61,465 nucleotides of DNA from Lachnospiraceae bacterium UBA7076 (lineage in GTDB: Bacteria; Bacillota; Clostridia; Lachnospirales; Lachnospiraceae): NCBI GenBank assembly GCA_002493625.1, contig DKZK01000032.1, positions 43,338 through 104,802 on the forward strand. The letters run 5' to 3'. A program made the position numbers and the translations under genes. How positions within the stretch are numbered: position 1 is the stretch's first letter; each line of letters starts with the position of its first letter. Positions 16,247 through 24,417 of this stretch are shown here, piece after piece. The notes under the pieces are model-generated. The model searched no databases. It had not been told where the DNA came from and was given only the letters and a program-made list of their open reading frames with translations.

Positions 16247-17829
16247 CCTCCGCTTTCCTTTATGTAATAACTCCTGCCGTCATAGGAAATTATAAATTCA
16301 GCCGTTAACCTGGTAGCGCCATTTGCAATATCAAAATCATCATCAACGATCCGTGCATTTACATTCATCAAATCAAGCATACGGCTATAGGTTTTGTCCA
16401 TGTTCATGGAAAGCAATATCATCAGATAATCCTGATAACTCATTCCGCTGTCGCTGCCCTTTCCTTCACATACGCTTTCCCCAAGCCTGTCTATATCCGT
16501 TATCCAGCTTTCCTTACTTTTTGCAAAAGGAAGCTTTTTACCCTGAAGCAAAACTCTTGCGTCCGCCATTGCCTCTGCATAAGACCAACAGCCTGCGATA
16601 AGTGTTTTTATGACAGGTTCCGGAATCATTGTCACAATTGAAATAGATACTGCAATTTGCGTTACCCTTGCCATTTTTACCGTATCTCCTATAATATAAG
16701 AATAATTTATGGGAAATCTTATAAGCACTATTCTCTCTACCGCGCTCTCCAGGTTTTCCGCATCCGATTTTTTCCCGCAGGCAAGGTATTCCAGCTCATA
16801 TTTTAAAACTGAGGTTTCGTTTACGGATGTGTCTGTGGCGCAGTTAAAAACATTAACTGCATAAACGGCTCCAATGCCTGACGAGGTAAGCTTATCCGCC
16901 CAGCTTTCATGCTTTTTTATATCCTCAAGCATATCATCGCAGTTATTAAAACGGGTATTTACCTTATATGCAAATGCTTCCGCTCCACTCTGTCTTTTTG
17001 AAAAGCACTCGGACGTATCAATGCAAGCCCCGCTTATTTCCATATCCGGCGGCTTGATGATGTTCAGGATTCCCACAATCCCTGCTCTTGTAGTGTATTT
17101 TCTTGGATCTTCCTCCTTATCATCCTGCGTCCCATTTCCATCTTGCGTTTCATTTCCTCCTTGCGTCTCATTTCCTCCTTGCGTCTCATTTCCGTCTTGC
17201 AACCCATTTCCATCTTGCAGCTCATCTTCATTTTTTGTCTCGCTTTCACTCTGCTGCTCTTTTTCCGTTTGAATCTGATTCTGACCTTCATAAACCGGAT
17301 TTCCCCCTGCGTTATTTTCCTCTGCTCCGGTTATCTCTGTTTCGTTTTCCACCTGTCCCTGCGCCCTTATATCATCTGTCACAGCCTCCGGCAAAGTTCC
17401 GTCCGCCCCTTGTGTTTCATCAACTATTTTATCTATACCGTTTTCAATTGCCGCATATTTCAGATAATCCGCTATCTGCTCCTTAAGGGGCATACAATCC
17501 TCCTCGTATATGCACCGGAATGACGTTATGGCTGTCTGCTCTACCGTAATCTTCTCCCCCATTTTTTCGCGCATCACATTATGAAGCTTTTCCTCCAGAT
17601 AAGCTTCTCCTCTCCCGCCGCAGTTTTTATCAAAGAGAAGAATATGATAATGCTCAAATATATATGTGTTGTATTCAGCTTTCATATCCGATATGGCGCC
17701 TTTTGCGCATATGACTGCTTTTTCTTTTACGGACAAATTCATTATTATTTTATTTACTGTAAACGAAACTAACAGCATACTGCTTATAATCAGACATAGA
17801 AACACAGTTATTTTTCCACTATTATTCAT
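16240..17829 (-). CDS. DUF5702-like Tad-operon protein
   Basis: A 529-residue protein with an N-terminal membrane helix (ITVFLCLIISSMLLVSFTV, residues about 7-26) and a large extracytoplasmic part. It resembles the DUF5702 proteins that lie between flp and tadE in Clostridia. Unlike the true pseudopilins, it has Phe and not Glu at +5 after SG, so processing is doubtful. Residues about 205-235 contain a tandem hexapeptide repeat (N-E-T-Q-G/D-G type), part of an acidic, Gln-rich spacer. The ATG at 17829 follows GGGAGG. It may span the envelope at the pilus base (inference); no enzymatic motif is seen. Confidence 0.72.
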   Translation of the reverse strand: MNNSGKITVFLCLIISSMLLVSFTVNKIIMNLSVKEKAVICAKGAISDMKAEYNTYIFEHYHILLFDKNCGGRGEAYLEEKLHNVMREKMGEKITVEQTAITSFRCIYEEDCMPLKEQIADYLKYAAIENGIDKIVDETQGADGTLPEAVTDDIRAQGQVENETEITGAEENNAGGNPVYEGQNQIQTEKEQQSESETKNEDELQDGNGLQDGNETQGGNETQGGNETQDGNGTQDDKEEDPRKYTTRAGIVGILNIIKPPDMEISGACIDTSECFSKRQSGAEAFAYKVNTRFNNCDDMLEDIKKHESWADKLTSSGIGAVYAVNVFNCATDTSVNETSVLKYELEYLACGKKSDAENLESAVERIVLIRFPINYSYIIGDTVKMARVTQIAVSISIVTMIPEPVIKTLIAGCWSYAEAMADARVLLQGKKLPFAKSKESWITDIDRLGESVCEGKGSDSGMSYQDYLMILLSMNMDKTYSRMLDLMNVNARIVDDDFDIANGATRLTAEFIISYDGRSYYIKESGGY

Positions 17830-17848
17830 ATTCTCCTCCCTTAAAACT

Positions 17849-17975
17849 TGCTTTCAGCATATGTTCCGATTTACTTTGTAAATCGAGAACTCTATGAGCT
17901 GACGCCGAGTCCCGGCGGCTTTGCCACCGGACATACTACATGTCAAGTTTTCATAAAAAATTTGACACAATCATA
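17849..17975. repeat. Composite hairpin repeat A, downstream of flp
   Basis: Three small hairpins in a row on the minus-strand transcript: one with GTGTCAAATTTT / AAAACTTGACA arms, one with TCCGGTGGC-aaa-GCCGCCGGGA, and one with CGATTTAC-aaa-GTAAATCGG. The outer two recur as repeat B at 22529, and the middle one recurs alone at 18172. It fills the space between flp (stop 17985) and the DUF5702-like gene. Confidence 0.75.
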
Positions 17976-17984
17976 AACTGAATA

Positions 17985-18152
17985 TTATGAATAAATTTCG
18001 CTTGCATCAGAATTGATTGAATTCCAGATATTCTTAACCAAAGACCTTATCTGTTTTTGAAATATGGCTACCATTGCTATAAGAACAACCATAATAAGTA
18101 TTACTTCCACAACACCCATACCATCTTCGTTAATAATAAAATCTTTTATCAT
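17985..18152 (-). CDS. flp: Flp-type (type IVb) major pilin
   Basis: A 55-residue prepilin, the likely main pilus subunit. The sequence NEDGMGVVEVILIMVVLIAM shows the cleavage site after Gly with Glu at +5 and the hydrophobic helix that packs the fibre core. It is of the Flp1-like kind with a very short tail. The start at 18152 has AAGGAGG about 9 nt upstream; an upstream frame to 18197 would only read through the hairpin repeat. It is bracketed by two identical 27-nt hairpin sequences (17909-17935 and 18172-18198), which may raise its mRNA level relative to the assembly genes. Confidence 0.88.
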   Translation of the reverse strand: MIKDFIINEDGMGVVEVILIMVVLIAMVAIFQKQIRSLVKNIWNSINSDASEIYS

Positions 18153-18171
18153 CACGTTTGTCCTCCTTCTT

Positions 18172-18198
18172 GTCCCGGCGGCTTTGCCACCGGACATA
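18172..18198. repeat. Solo hairpin copy upstream of flp
   Basis: A 27-nt sequence identical to 17909-17935 and able to form the stem CCGGCGGC / GCCACCGG (one mismatch or wobble). It lies between the tadC stop (18210) and the flp SD, so the flp message would begin with a stable stem. Confidence 0.75.
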
Positions 18199-18209
18199 TT
18201 CTACAGCAT

Positions 18210-19604
18210 TTAAAGGCTTATCAAAACCGGAGTGATAATCATCAGCATTACAATCAAAAGCAACACAATCATTGGAAACAAGAGCTTTGTCGAAGCCTCC
18301 TCCCCCTTTCTCTTTGCATTTTCTTTTCTTATTTCCAAGGCAGCGGCAAGTTCATCCTCCATAAGCCCAAGCAAATCCTTTGTTCCTATTTTTAAGTTTC
18401 TGCTAAGCTGATGCATTAATCTTACATATGCATTAAGACCGATTCTTCGTCCTAAATCCTCATATACCATTGCTTCATCCAAACCCGAATCAATTTGATT
18501 AATTGCATACTCTAACTCCAAAACAAGCGGGTTTTCATTTTCACCTTCAGCTATCAGCTGCTTAATTCCCGACTTTACCGTCAAGCCTGCGCCCAGGGTA
18601 AGCCACAGACTATTTACAAACCACGGATAAAGATCCATCAGCCTTCTATCTCTATTCCTTGTGTTCTGTTTTAAGCCTGCCGCTTTCCCAAACGCTAATA
18701 TAACGCAAAATAATGTTCCCAACAAAAATACGTAAACAGATGTATTGTTTTTTTCCTGTTCTAATGATATCTTCACTCCTGATAAATCCTTAGGAATGAG
18801 TATCTCCCTTTGGTTACGGTTTTTCTGCTCCAAATCGTAAAGCTCACTCTCTACAAGCCCGATTATTGTTGTTTCCTTCCTCCCTTCTATTCCAAGCCTG
18901 TATTCATGTGATGCCGAAAGCTCTCCATACTCAATAGATGCAGTCAGTGTTACAAAAGCCTTATCTGCTATTCCATCAATATTCACCTCTCCTGTTGAGG
19001 CTAGGATTTCAGGTGAATCTGACATCCATGTTATATCAAAGACTTTTTCCGGATTTTCCGGAATATGTATATCGCCCCTTATATGCAGTAAATCCTCATT
19101 ATCACCCACAAGCTCTGCTTCAAAGTCACGAAAGAGCCTCTCGCTTTTTTCATAAAACTCCTCCACAGTGTATTCCATTGGCATGACGACAAGATTTACC
19201 AAGACTTCATCCTCCTCATAGGTCAGGCATACATCATATTCCCGTATCTGTCCGTTGTAATCATCCCTGTAAAGCACATTGCCAGCATCAACCACCCTTG
19301 TGCCTGCAATACCAAACAGCAGCGATATAACATTAAAGACCAGAAATGCGAAAAGGCATACTGCAATATTTTTCTTTATGAAGTTTTCCGACATGACTTT
19401 TACATCCTTGTCCGATACAATCTGAATTTTTCTTATATCGTGCTGAATCCTGACCGTATTTATTTTTTTCCGTGTCATGGAAAAAATACAATCCGCCATG
19501 GCATACAACACTTTTTTTATGCCCTTATATTTGCTGTAGTGCTTCCTGCTTATAATGGCAAGCATCACATACAAAAGCACTATAGTAATATTTATGTATA
19601 TCAT
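18210..19604 (-). CDS. tadC: TadC-like T2SSF membrane protein with large extracytoplasmic insertion
   Basis: A 464-residue inner-membrane platform protein. It has a helix at 1-18, another at about 92-115, and the type II secretion F domain in the last 170 residues (RLMHQLSRNLKIGTKDLLGLM, ending in a hydrophobic LLFPMIVLLLIVMLMIITPV helix). Between about 116 and 285 lies an insertion not expected in a plain TadC. Part of it (ITWMSDSPEILASTGEV... VTLTASIEYGELS) reads like an atrophied bacterial Ig-like domain. AAGGGG precedes the ATG and it starts 4 nt after tadB. The T2SSF part is firm; the Ig-like part is likely. Confidence 0.82.
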   Translation of the reverse strand: MIYINITIVLLYVMLAIISRKHYSKYKGIKKVLYAMADCIFSMTRKKINTVRIQHDIRKIQIVSDKDVKVMSENFIKKNIAVCLFAFLVFNVISLLFGIAGTRVVDAGNVLYRDDYNGQIREYDVCLTYEEDEVLVNLVVMPMEYTVEEFYEKSERLFRDFEAELVGDNEDLLHIRGDIHIPENPEKVFDITWMSDSPEILASTGEVNIDGIADKAFVTLTASIEYGELSASHEYRLGIEGRKETTIIGLVESELYDLEQKNRNQREILIPKDLSGVKISLEQEKNNTSVYVFLLGTLFCVILAFGKAAGLKQNTRNRDRRLMDLYPWFVNSLWLTLGAGLTVKSGIKQLIAEGENENPLVLELEYAINQIDSGLDEAMVYEDLGRRIGLNAYVRLMHQLSRNLKIGTKDLLGLMEDELAAALEIRKENAKRKGEEASTKLLFPMIVLLLIVMLMIITPVLISL

Positions 19605-19608
19605 TTAT

Positions 19609-20349
19609 TCACCCCTTCAGGTTATTTATTATTTTATCTATTGATATTGAAGTAAAAACAATTCCCACAAGGCATACAGTCATAAAAACATGTCCCCAGA
19701 TCGTTTTATACAAAACGTCAATATATGACACGCCTGTAAGTCTCAGATACAGCATTATAAAAAACGGTATCACAGACATAATTTTTCCCTCAAGACGTTT
19801 CGAGGCAATCATTGTATTTATCTCCAGCTCCGTTGTGCTTTTTTCGGTCATGCTTCTCGCACACTGCCCTATGAGCCTTATGAGATTTCCTCCATATATC
19901 CCTGCGGTTTTGACAAGATATGCAAGCTCTTTTATCTCCTCAATATCGCTTTTATCCCCCAGCTCCTTAAGTCCCTGTTCCAGGCTTTTGCCGCACTTCA
20001 TTCCATTTACTAAAAGCTTTAAGTCCTCCTTAAGCAGATTGTCCACAGCTTCATCCGGTTTTATTTCCAAAAGAACATATAAAAATGCATTTTCAATTGA
20101 ATACCCTGCCTGAAGACTACCTGATACCCCCGATATTACATTTTTAAACTCCTCCTTTAACTGACGTTTTCTGCTTTCCACAAAATCTCTTTTAAGCTTC
20201 CTGTAAATGCAAACCAAATACGGAATTGTAAATACAGCTCCCCACAACGCATCATAAAACAACAATCCACATATAATTCCAACGGTTCCAAGATATAGAA
20301 ACGTAAAAACATACCAGCCTGATTTGGGAATGTACGGTTTATATCTCAC
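19609..20349 (-). CDS. tadB: TadB-like T2SSF membrane protein
   Basis: A 246-residue platform protein that works with TadC and the TadA ATPase to assemble the pilus. Two N-terminal membrane helices (FTFLYLGTVGIICGLLF and the next segment) precede the T2SSF domain (SGVSGSLQAGYSIENAFLYV, then LVKTAGIYGGNLIRLI), with a membrane helix pair at the end. I choose the GTG at 20349 because AGGGAGG lies 6 nt upstream; an in-frame ATG at 20391 lies inside tadA. The start overlaps the tadA stop by 11 bp, which suggests translational coupling. Confidence 0.88.
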   Translation of the reverse strand: MRYKPYIPKSGWYVFTFLYLGTVGIICGLLFYDALWGAVFTIPYLVCIYRKLKRDFVESRKRQLKEEFKNVISGVSGSLQAGYSIENAFLYVLLEIKPDEAVDNLLKEDLKLLVNGMKCGKSLEQGLKELGDKSDIEEIKELAYLVKTAGIYGGNLIRLIGQCARSMTEKSTTELEINTMIASKRLEGKIMSVIPFFIMLYLRLTGVSYIDVLYKTIWGHVFMTVCLVGIVFTSISIDKIINNLKG

Positions 20350-21583
20350 AGCATGCCTCCCTGTACATTTCAAGCTTCCCCGCGCTTTCAAGCTTACTTA
20401 CATTTATAATGTCATTCATTTTTTTCAAAATCCCTTTAAGTCTTCCGTTTTCTTCTCCGGTTTCCACAAACTCGAAAAGTCTGTTTAAATTCACGTTACC
20501 CTCCGTCATACCATTCACCTCCTCTATACTAAGCACCCTTCTTGTTCCATCTCTCAGCCTTCCCAAATGAATAATAATATCCACTGTGGAAGCTATCTGA
20601 CCTCTCACGGCGGAGATAGGAATATCCATGCCCATAAGCACCATTGTCTCAAGCCTGCTAATCATGTCCGCCGCCGAATTTGCATGTCCGGTGCTGAGGC
20701 TCCCGTCATGCCCTGTTCCCATAGCCGCAAGCATGTCTATTGCCGCCGCATCTCTCACCTCCCCCACAATAATTCTGTCGGGTCTCATTCTAAGGCTTGC
20801 TTTTATCAAATCACGTATCGTAACCGCATTTTCCCCCTCTAAATTTGCATTTTTTGCTTCAAGCCTTACAAGATTGCTCACTCCCTGAATTTGAAGCTCC
20901 GCCGAATCTTCAATTGTTATAATCCGCTCCCCCTTCGGAATGTAATTTGAAAGCGCATTTAAAAATGTTGTTTTTCCCGAACCGGTTCCCCCCGATATAA
21001 AAATGTTAAATCCGCTTTCAACAAGTATTTGGAGCAAAAAAGCCACACTTTTGTCAATACTTTCAAGCTCAATGAGCCTTTCCATGTCGACAGGCTTACT
21101 CGGAAATCTCCTTATTGTTATAATGGGACCGCACAATGAGACGGGATTCTGAACAATGTTGACCCTCGAACCATCCTTTAGTCTCGCATCAACAATAGGG
21201 CTTGACTCATTTATTCTTCTATTGCAGCCTGCCACAATCTGCTGCGCCACTGACCTTAACCTTTCCTCCGACTCAAAGCTCTTATCCGTTTTAATAAGAT
21301 GTCCCGACTTTTCAATATAAATATTGTCCGGTCCGTTTACCATAATTTCAGTTATCTCATCATCCTCCAAAAGCTCAGTCAGAACATCAAGCCGCCTTAA
21401 GGAATTAAACAGCTCTATCCTAAGCTGTACCTTTTCCTTTAAAGGGATATATGTATTTGCGCTTTCCTCCAGTATACATTTATCTATGGTTCTGCCTATG
21501 TCCTCATCCATAATCTCCCCGCTCATATCTATGTCAGATATTATTCTTGCTTTAAGCTTTTCCTTAATTCCTGTTTCCATCAA
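20339..21583 (-). CDS. cpaF: Tad pilus assembly ATPase TadA/CpaF
   Basis: A 414-residue secretion ATPase that powers pilus assembly at the cytoplasmic face. The N-terminal domain (EITEIMVNGPDNIYIEKSG) is typical of CpaF; the core has Walker A ISGGTGSGKTT (about residue 198), the Asp box TIEDSAELQI, Walker B MRPDRIIVGEVRD and the His box STGHANSA. Start is TTG at 21583 or ATG at 21580; neither has ideal SD spacing, but the gene follows tadZ by 1-4 nt and is probably coupled. Strong identification. Confidence 0.94.
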   Translation of the reverse strand: MMETGIKEKLKARIISDIDMSGEIMDEDIGRTIDKCILEESANTYIPLKEKVQLRIELFNSLRRLDVLTELLEDDEITEIMVNGPDNIYIEKSGHLIKTDKSFESEERLRSVAQQIVAGCNRRINESSPIVDARLKDGSRVNIVQNPVSLCGPIITIRRFPSKPVDMERLIELESIDKSVAFLLQILVESGFNIFISGGTGSGKTTFLNALSNYIPKGERIITIEDSAELQIQGVSNLVRLEAKNANLEGENAVTIRDLIKASLRMRPDRIIVGEVRDAAAIDMLAAMGTGHDGSLSTGHANSAADMISRLETMVLMGMDIPISAVRGQIASTVDIIIHLGRLRDGTRRVLSIEEVNGMTEGNVNLNRLFEFVETGEENGRLKGILKKMNDIINVSKLESAGKLEMYREACCEI

Positions 21584-21584
21584 G

Positions 21585-22493
21585 CTATATGGCTCCCTTC
21601 TCTATCATTTCCCTTATACTACCCTCCTCAAAATCCTTGTTTGAAAATGTAATGTATTTTATTTTTTCCTCAAGTCCTCTGTACCCATTTTTTTTGACAA
21701 AATCACTGAAATATAAAAGCTTCTTTTTGCTGTGTTCATCCGGAAGTGCGGGCACAATTACCCTGTCAAAAAGCTCCAATGTGTCAATTGAGGCAGGAGC
21801 TGTCACCCCCATGTCAAAAATCACTGCATTATAATGTGCTTTTTCAGATAAAATTTTCTTAAACCATTTAAAATTTTCGTCGGTAAGCCTCCTCTCCAGA
21901 TAACATACCGTAGCTGTAAGACTGTCAAAATCCATAACCTCCCTTCCCTCACACCCATGGGATATATGCTCCAATATTTTTTCATTCATGCTTGCAAAAT
22001 AATACAAAAACATTTCTCCGTCTTTTTGTGCCGCCTCACCCTTGCTGTCACTTGGAAAATCCTCAAGCCCCACATAAAGACTGTTTTCAAAATAGCGACA
22101 TAAGCTTTTTGACAATGTTGTTTTTCCACATCGTCCTACAGGCGAATACACTGCAATCCATACGCCGTTTCCCCTTATACTGACGCTTTTTTGTCCCAAA
22201 AAATGAATGATGTGCTTTGCAATCCTTCCTGCACTCTGATATTTGAATATACGATCCTCTGCATTTTTTTGTTCACTAAGATACAATATAGGAACGCCGT
22301 TTTTTTCTTCGTGATTTTCACCGTCCAGAACAAGCAGATTTAAATCGTTTTGCCGGGTATATTCACTGACCGACTCCCACGTTGAAAAAACCGATGCCTT
22401 AAGCGGAATATCCTCATGGCAGTTAAAGTACTCCATAAGCTTTACGTTGTAATGGAAATCCGACCCATATATACCAATTTTATAAGAAAACAT
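21585..22493 (-). CDS. TadZ/CpaE-like pilus localisation ATPase
   Basis: A 302-residue protein with a receiver-like N-terminal domain (about 1-100) and a MinD/ParA-like P-loop domain. The P-loop is a deviant one: SPVGRCGKTTLSKSLC, where related proteins have KGGVGKT. The segment FDMGVTAPASIDTLELFDRVIVPALPDE matches the switch and A' region. TadZ proteins place the Tad apparatus in the cell. I start it at 22493, where GGAGGAGG lies directly upstream; a longer frame to 22589 crosses repeat B. It lies upstream of cpaF. Confidence 0.82.
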   Translation of the reverse strand: MFSYKIGIYGSDFHYNVKLMEYFNCHEDIPLKASVFSTWESVSEYTRQNDLNLLVLDGENHEEKNGVPILYLSEQKNAEDRIFKYQSAGRIAKHIIHFLGQKSVSIRGNGVWIAVYSPVGRCGKTTLSKSLCRYFENSLYVGLEDFPSDSKGEAAQKDGEMFLYYFASMNEKILEHISHGCEGREVMDFDSLTATVCYLERRLTDENFKWFKKILSEKAHYNAVIFDMGVTAPASIDTLELFDRVIVPALPDEHSKKKLLYFSDFVKKNGYRGLEEKIKYITFSNKDFEEGSIREMIEKGAI

Positions 22494-22528
22494 TACCTCC
22501 TCCTCTTTGAACGTCAGCCATTCCAAGC

Positions 22529-22617
22529 CTGCTTTCAGCATATATTCCGATTTACCTTGTAAATCGAGAATTCTGCGGGCTGACGCCATGTCAAGTTTTC
22601 ATAAAAACCTGACACAA
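22529..22617. repeat. Composite hairpin repeat B, upstream of tadZ
   Basis: A second copy of the repeat at 17849, lacking its middle hairpin. It keeps the CGATTTAC-aag-GTAAATCGG stem and the TGTCAGGTTTT / AAAACTTGACA stem; the second has changed bases on both arms relative to copy A (compensating change). It lies in the gap between the prepilin peptidase and tadZ genes. Confidence 0.75.
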
Positions 22618-22648
22618 TTTATAAATTTCCAGACAATAAACCCATGCA

Positions 22649-23083
22649 TCAAAGAAAACAGACTCCACAAAGCAAAACGCTGACAAAAACAGGCATTGAC
22701 ATATGTATGCGTGTCCTTTCCCTTAAAACACCTCCCCTTCTTTTTATCACAAGCACAGCTCCGTATAGAGCAGCCGCCACAAAGGACACGGCGATAATAT
22801 ATATAATTTTCATATGTACAAATGTGGATAATGCCGCATAGAGCTTGATGTCGCCGGCTCCCAGAATGCCTGATACAAATAATACGAAAAGCGCAGCTAT
22901 GGTAATTGCAGCCCAGAAAATACTTTTGCCTGCCTCCCCGAAGCCATACTGAATCAGACTGTATATCACTCCTGTCATGAACCCGAGGAGATTAAGTCTG
23001 TTTGGTATGCGGAACGTCTTAAAGTCAAATATGACTGCAGCACCCGCAAGCATTACAATAAAAATTAATTTTACTTCTATCAC
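22649..23083 (-). CDS. Prepilin peptidase TadV/CpaA
   Basis: A 144-residue A24-family aspartyl peptidase that cleaves Flp and TadE-like prepilins in the inner membrane. The two catalytic Asp motifs are seen: DFKTFRIPN near the N-terminus and GAGDIKLYAAL in the middle. About five hydrophobic segments span the protein. I prefer the GTG at 23083, with AAGGA 6 nt upstream, over the longer frame from 23122, which would extend into the leader region. It is the first gene of the operon, with a promoter predicted near 23390. Confidence 0.87.
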   Translation of the reverse strand: MIEVKLIFIVMLAGAAVIFDFKTFRIPNRLNLLGFMTGVIYSLIQYGFGEAGKSIFWAAITIAALFVLFVSGILGAGDIKLYAALSTFVHMKIIYIIAVSFVAAALYGAVLVIKRRGGVLRERTRIHMSMPVFVSVLLCGVCFL

Positions 23084-23131
23084 ATCCCTTCCTTGTAAAA
23101 CATTTTTTGTTGAATGGAACAAATTTCATTC

Positions 23132-23245
23132 GGCACTAAGAATTTTCCTATACAGAAACAAAGCACCTTTGACACTGGAAATTTTTCTATACAGAAACAA
23201 AGCACCTCTGGCATCAGGGAATTTCTTATACAGAAACAAGATGCC
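23132..23245 (-). repeat. Three tandem 39-nt hairpin units in the Tad operon leader
   Basis: Three units of 36 nt at exact 39-nt steps (23132-23167, 23171-23206, 23210-23245). On the minus-strand transcript each can fold with an outer 6-bp stem and an inner TTTCT / AGAAA-type stem around GTATA. The outer stems are GGCATC/GATGCC, GGTGCT/AGTGTC and GGTGCT/AGTGCC: the letters differ but all pair when G-U is allowed. They lie between the predicted promoter and the peptidase start. Confidence 0.8.
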
Positions 23246-23364
23246 TTAAAAATAGTTCAATTTCAAATTGCAAATCCTTTAAAAAAATTGAAATACCAGA
23301 AATACAATTGAATATATGACCGTGAACTTAAGATAGCTGAATGCCATCTCTTGAACACAAGTAG

Positions 23365-23393
23365 ACTATACCATAAGAACTTACGAAATGTAA
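23365..23393 (-). promoter_or_regulatory. Predicted sigma-A promoter of the Tad operon
   Basis: On the minus strand TTACAT (23393-23388) and TATAGT (23370-23365) are 17 nt apart. Transcription would start near 23358, giving a leader of about 275 nt that contains the three tandem hairpins. The 413 bp from 23084 to 23496 hold no gene, only this promoter, the hairpins, the inverted repeat at 23403 and the DHH gene terminator. Confidence 0.6.
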
Positions 23394-23402
23394 AGCGACA
23401 TT

Positions 23403-23423
23403 TTGTACAGAAAAAATGTACAA
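23403..23423. promoter_or_regulatory. Inverted repeat TTGTACA-6 to 7 nt-TGTACAA upstream of the Tad promoter
   Basis: A perfect 7-bp inverted repeat just upstream of the predicted -35 box of the pilus operon and just after the terminator of the DHH gene. It has the shape of a dimeric repressor or activator site. No regulator is assigned. Confidence 0.4.
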
Positions 23424-23430
23424 TTTGTAA

Positions 23431-23476
23431 AGAAAAAATACGCTTTCACCTGTTTCAAACAAGTAAAAGCGTATTT
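23431..23476 (-). terminator. Rho-independent terminator of the DHH gene
   Basis: On the minus strand AAATACGCTTT pairs with AAAGCGTATTT through an almost continuous stem including TGTTT/AAACA, followed by TTTTTTC. It lies 20 bp after the stop of the DHH gene. Confidence 0.85.
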
Positions 23477-23496
23477 GAATTATGTAAACCTTGTTT

Positions 23497-24417
23497 CTAA
23501 GCTTCCTTATAATTTACAATCTCATCAATAAGCTTTGGAAGCTGCTCCGCCATATCCTCATCAGAAAACTGGCAGGTGCCAACCTTTCTGTGACCGCCTC
23601 CGCCATATTTCAGCATGAGACTTCCCACATCAACATTTGAGGTTTTATTTATTATGCTGTAGCCCACGGCAGCCGAACAGCCCTTACCGCCCTTGCCGTT
23701 TACAATCCACACTGATATATTCTGCTCAGGATAAAGGCTGTATATGTAAAATCTGTTTCCGGTATATATGGGGTCAACGCCTCTTAAATCGGAAATAATT
23801 ACATCCTTTTCAACCCTTGTATGCGCAAGAACCATCTCCTTAAATTTCTCAGTCTGCTCGTTGTAAACTTCTATCCTCTCAACAACATCAGGAAGCGCAA
23901 GTATCTCCTTGGTCGTCATGGTCCGGCATGCATCAATAAGCTCCTCCATCAGCTTGTAGTTTGGAATTGTGAAATTTCTCCATCTTCCAAGACCCGTCCG
24001 CGGGTCCATAAGAAAGCCTACCAGAATCCATCCCTGCGGATGAAGGACCTCATCTATGGTAAGATTTCCCGAGTCAACCTTATCAACCGCCTCCATCATA
24101 TCATCAAACTGTGGAAATCTTTCCCTTCCGCCATAATACTCATATATGATACGCGCGCAGGAAGGCGTAATACGGCTTTCGCCCTTATATTTACCCTCAA
24201 GCTGATTTCTCTCATGCTCGCTTGAATGATGGTCAAACCACAAACCGCACCCCTCCACAAAAGGTACATTGGCAAGACAATCATTTTCATCAATCGGAAT
24301 AAGCCCATCCTGCAAATCCTTCGGGTGGGCAAACAGCCAATGGTCTATTACGCCTGCCTCCTTCAGCAGCGCGCCACATGCTAAGCCGTCAAAATCTGAA
24401 CGTGTAACTAATCTCAT
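23497..24417 (-). CDS. DHH-family phosphoesterase
   Basis: A 306-residue soluble protein of the DHH/DHHA1 superfamily, whose members hydrolyse phosphodiester or pyrophosphate bonds (oligonucleotides, cyclic dinucleotides, polyphosphate). The metal-binding motifs are RSDFDGLACG, the diagnostic FDHHSSEH and an EAVDKVDSG segment; the DHHA1 part ends in GGGGHRKVGTCQ. GGGG lies 7 nt before the ATG. It stands alone between its own terminator and the spmB promoter region. The exact substrate cannot be told from sequence. Confidence 0.85.
   Translation of the reverse strand: MRLVTRSDFDGLACGALLKEAGVIDHWLFAHPKDLQDGLIPIDENDCLANVPFVEGCGLWFDHHSSEHERNQLEGKYKGESRITPSCARIIYEYYGGRERFPQFDDMMEAVDKVDSGNLTIDEVLHPQGWILVGFLMDPRTGLGRWRNFTIPNYKLMEELIDACRTMTTKEILALPDVVERIEVYNEQTEKFKEMVLAHTRVEKDVIISDLRGVDPIYTGNRFYIYSLYPEQNISVWIVNGKGGKGCSAAVGYSIINKTSNVDVGSLMLKYGGGGHRKVGTCQFSDEDMAEQLPKLIDEIVNYKEA

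Noticed and set aside
16867..17523. Plus-strand frames opposite the DUF5702-like gene
   Set aside because: Low-complexity Phe/Ser/His translations mirror the hexapeptide repeat; no SD.
18153..18197. Longer N-terminus for Flp beginning MSGGKAAG
   Set aside because: It is only the translation of the hairpin repeat; the SD sits after it, next to the ATG at 18152.
23132..23245. Tandem repeats considered as a small CRISPR array
   Set aside because: Units are contiguous with 3-nt gaps and no unique spacers; no cas genes nearby.
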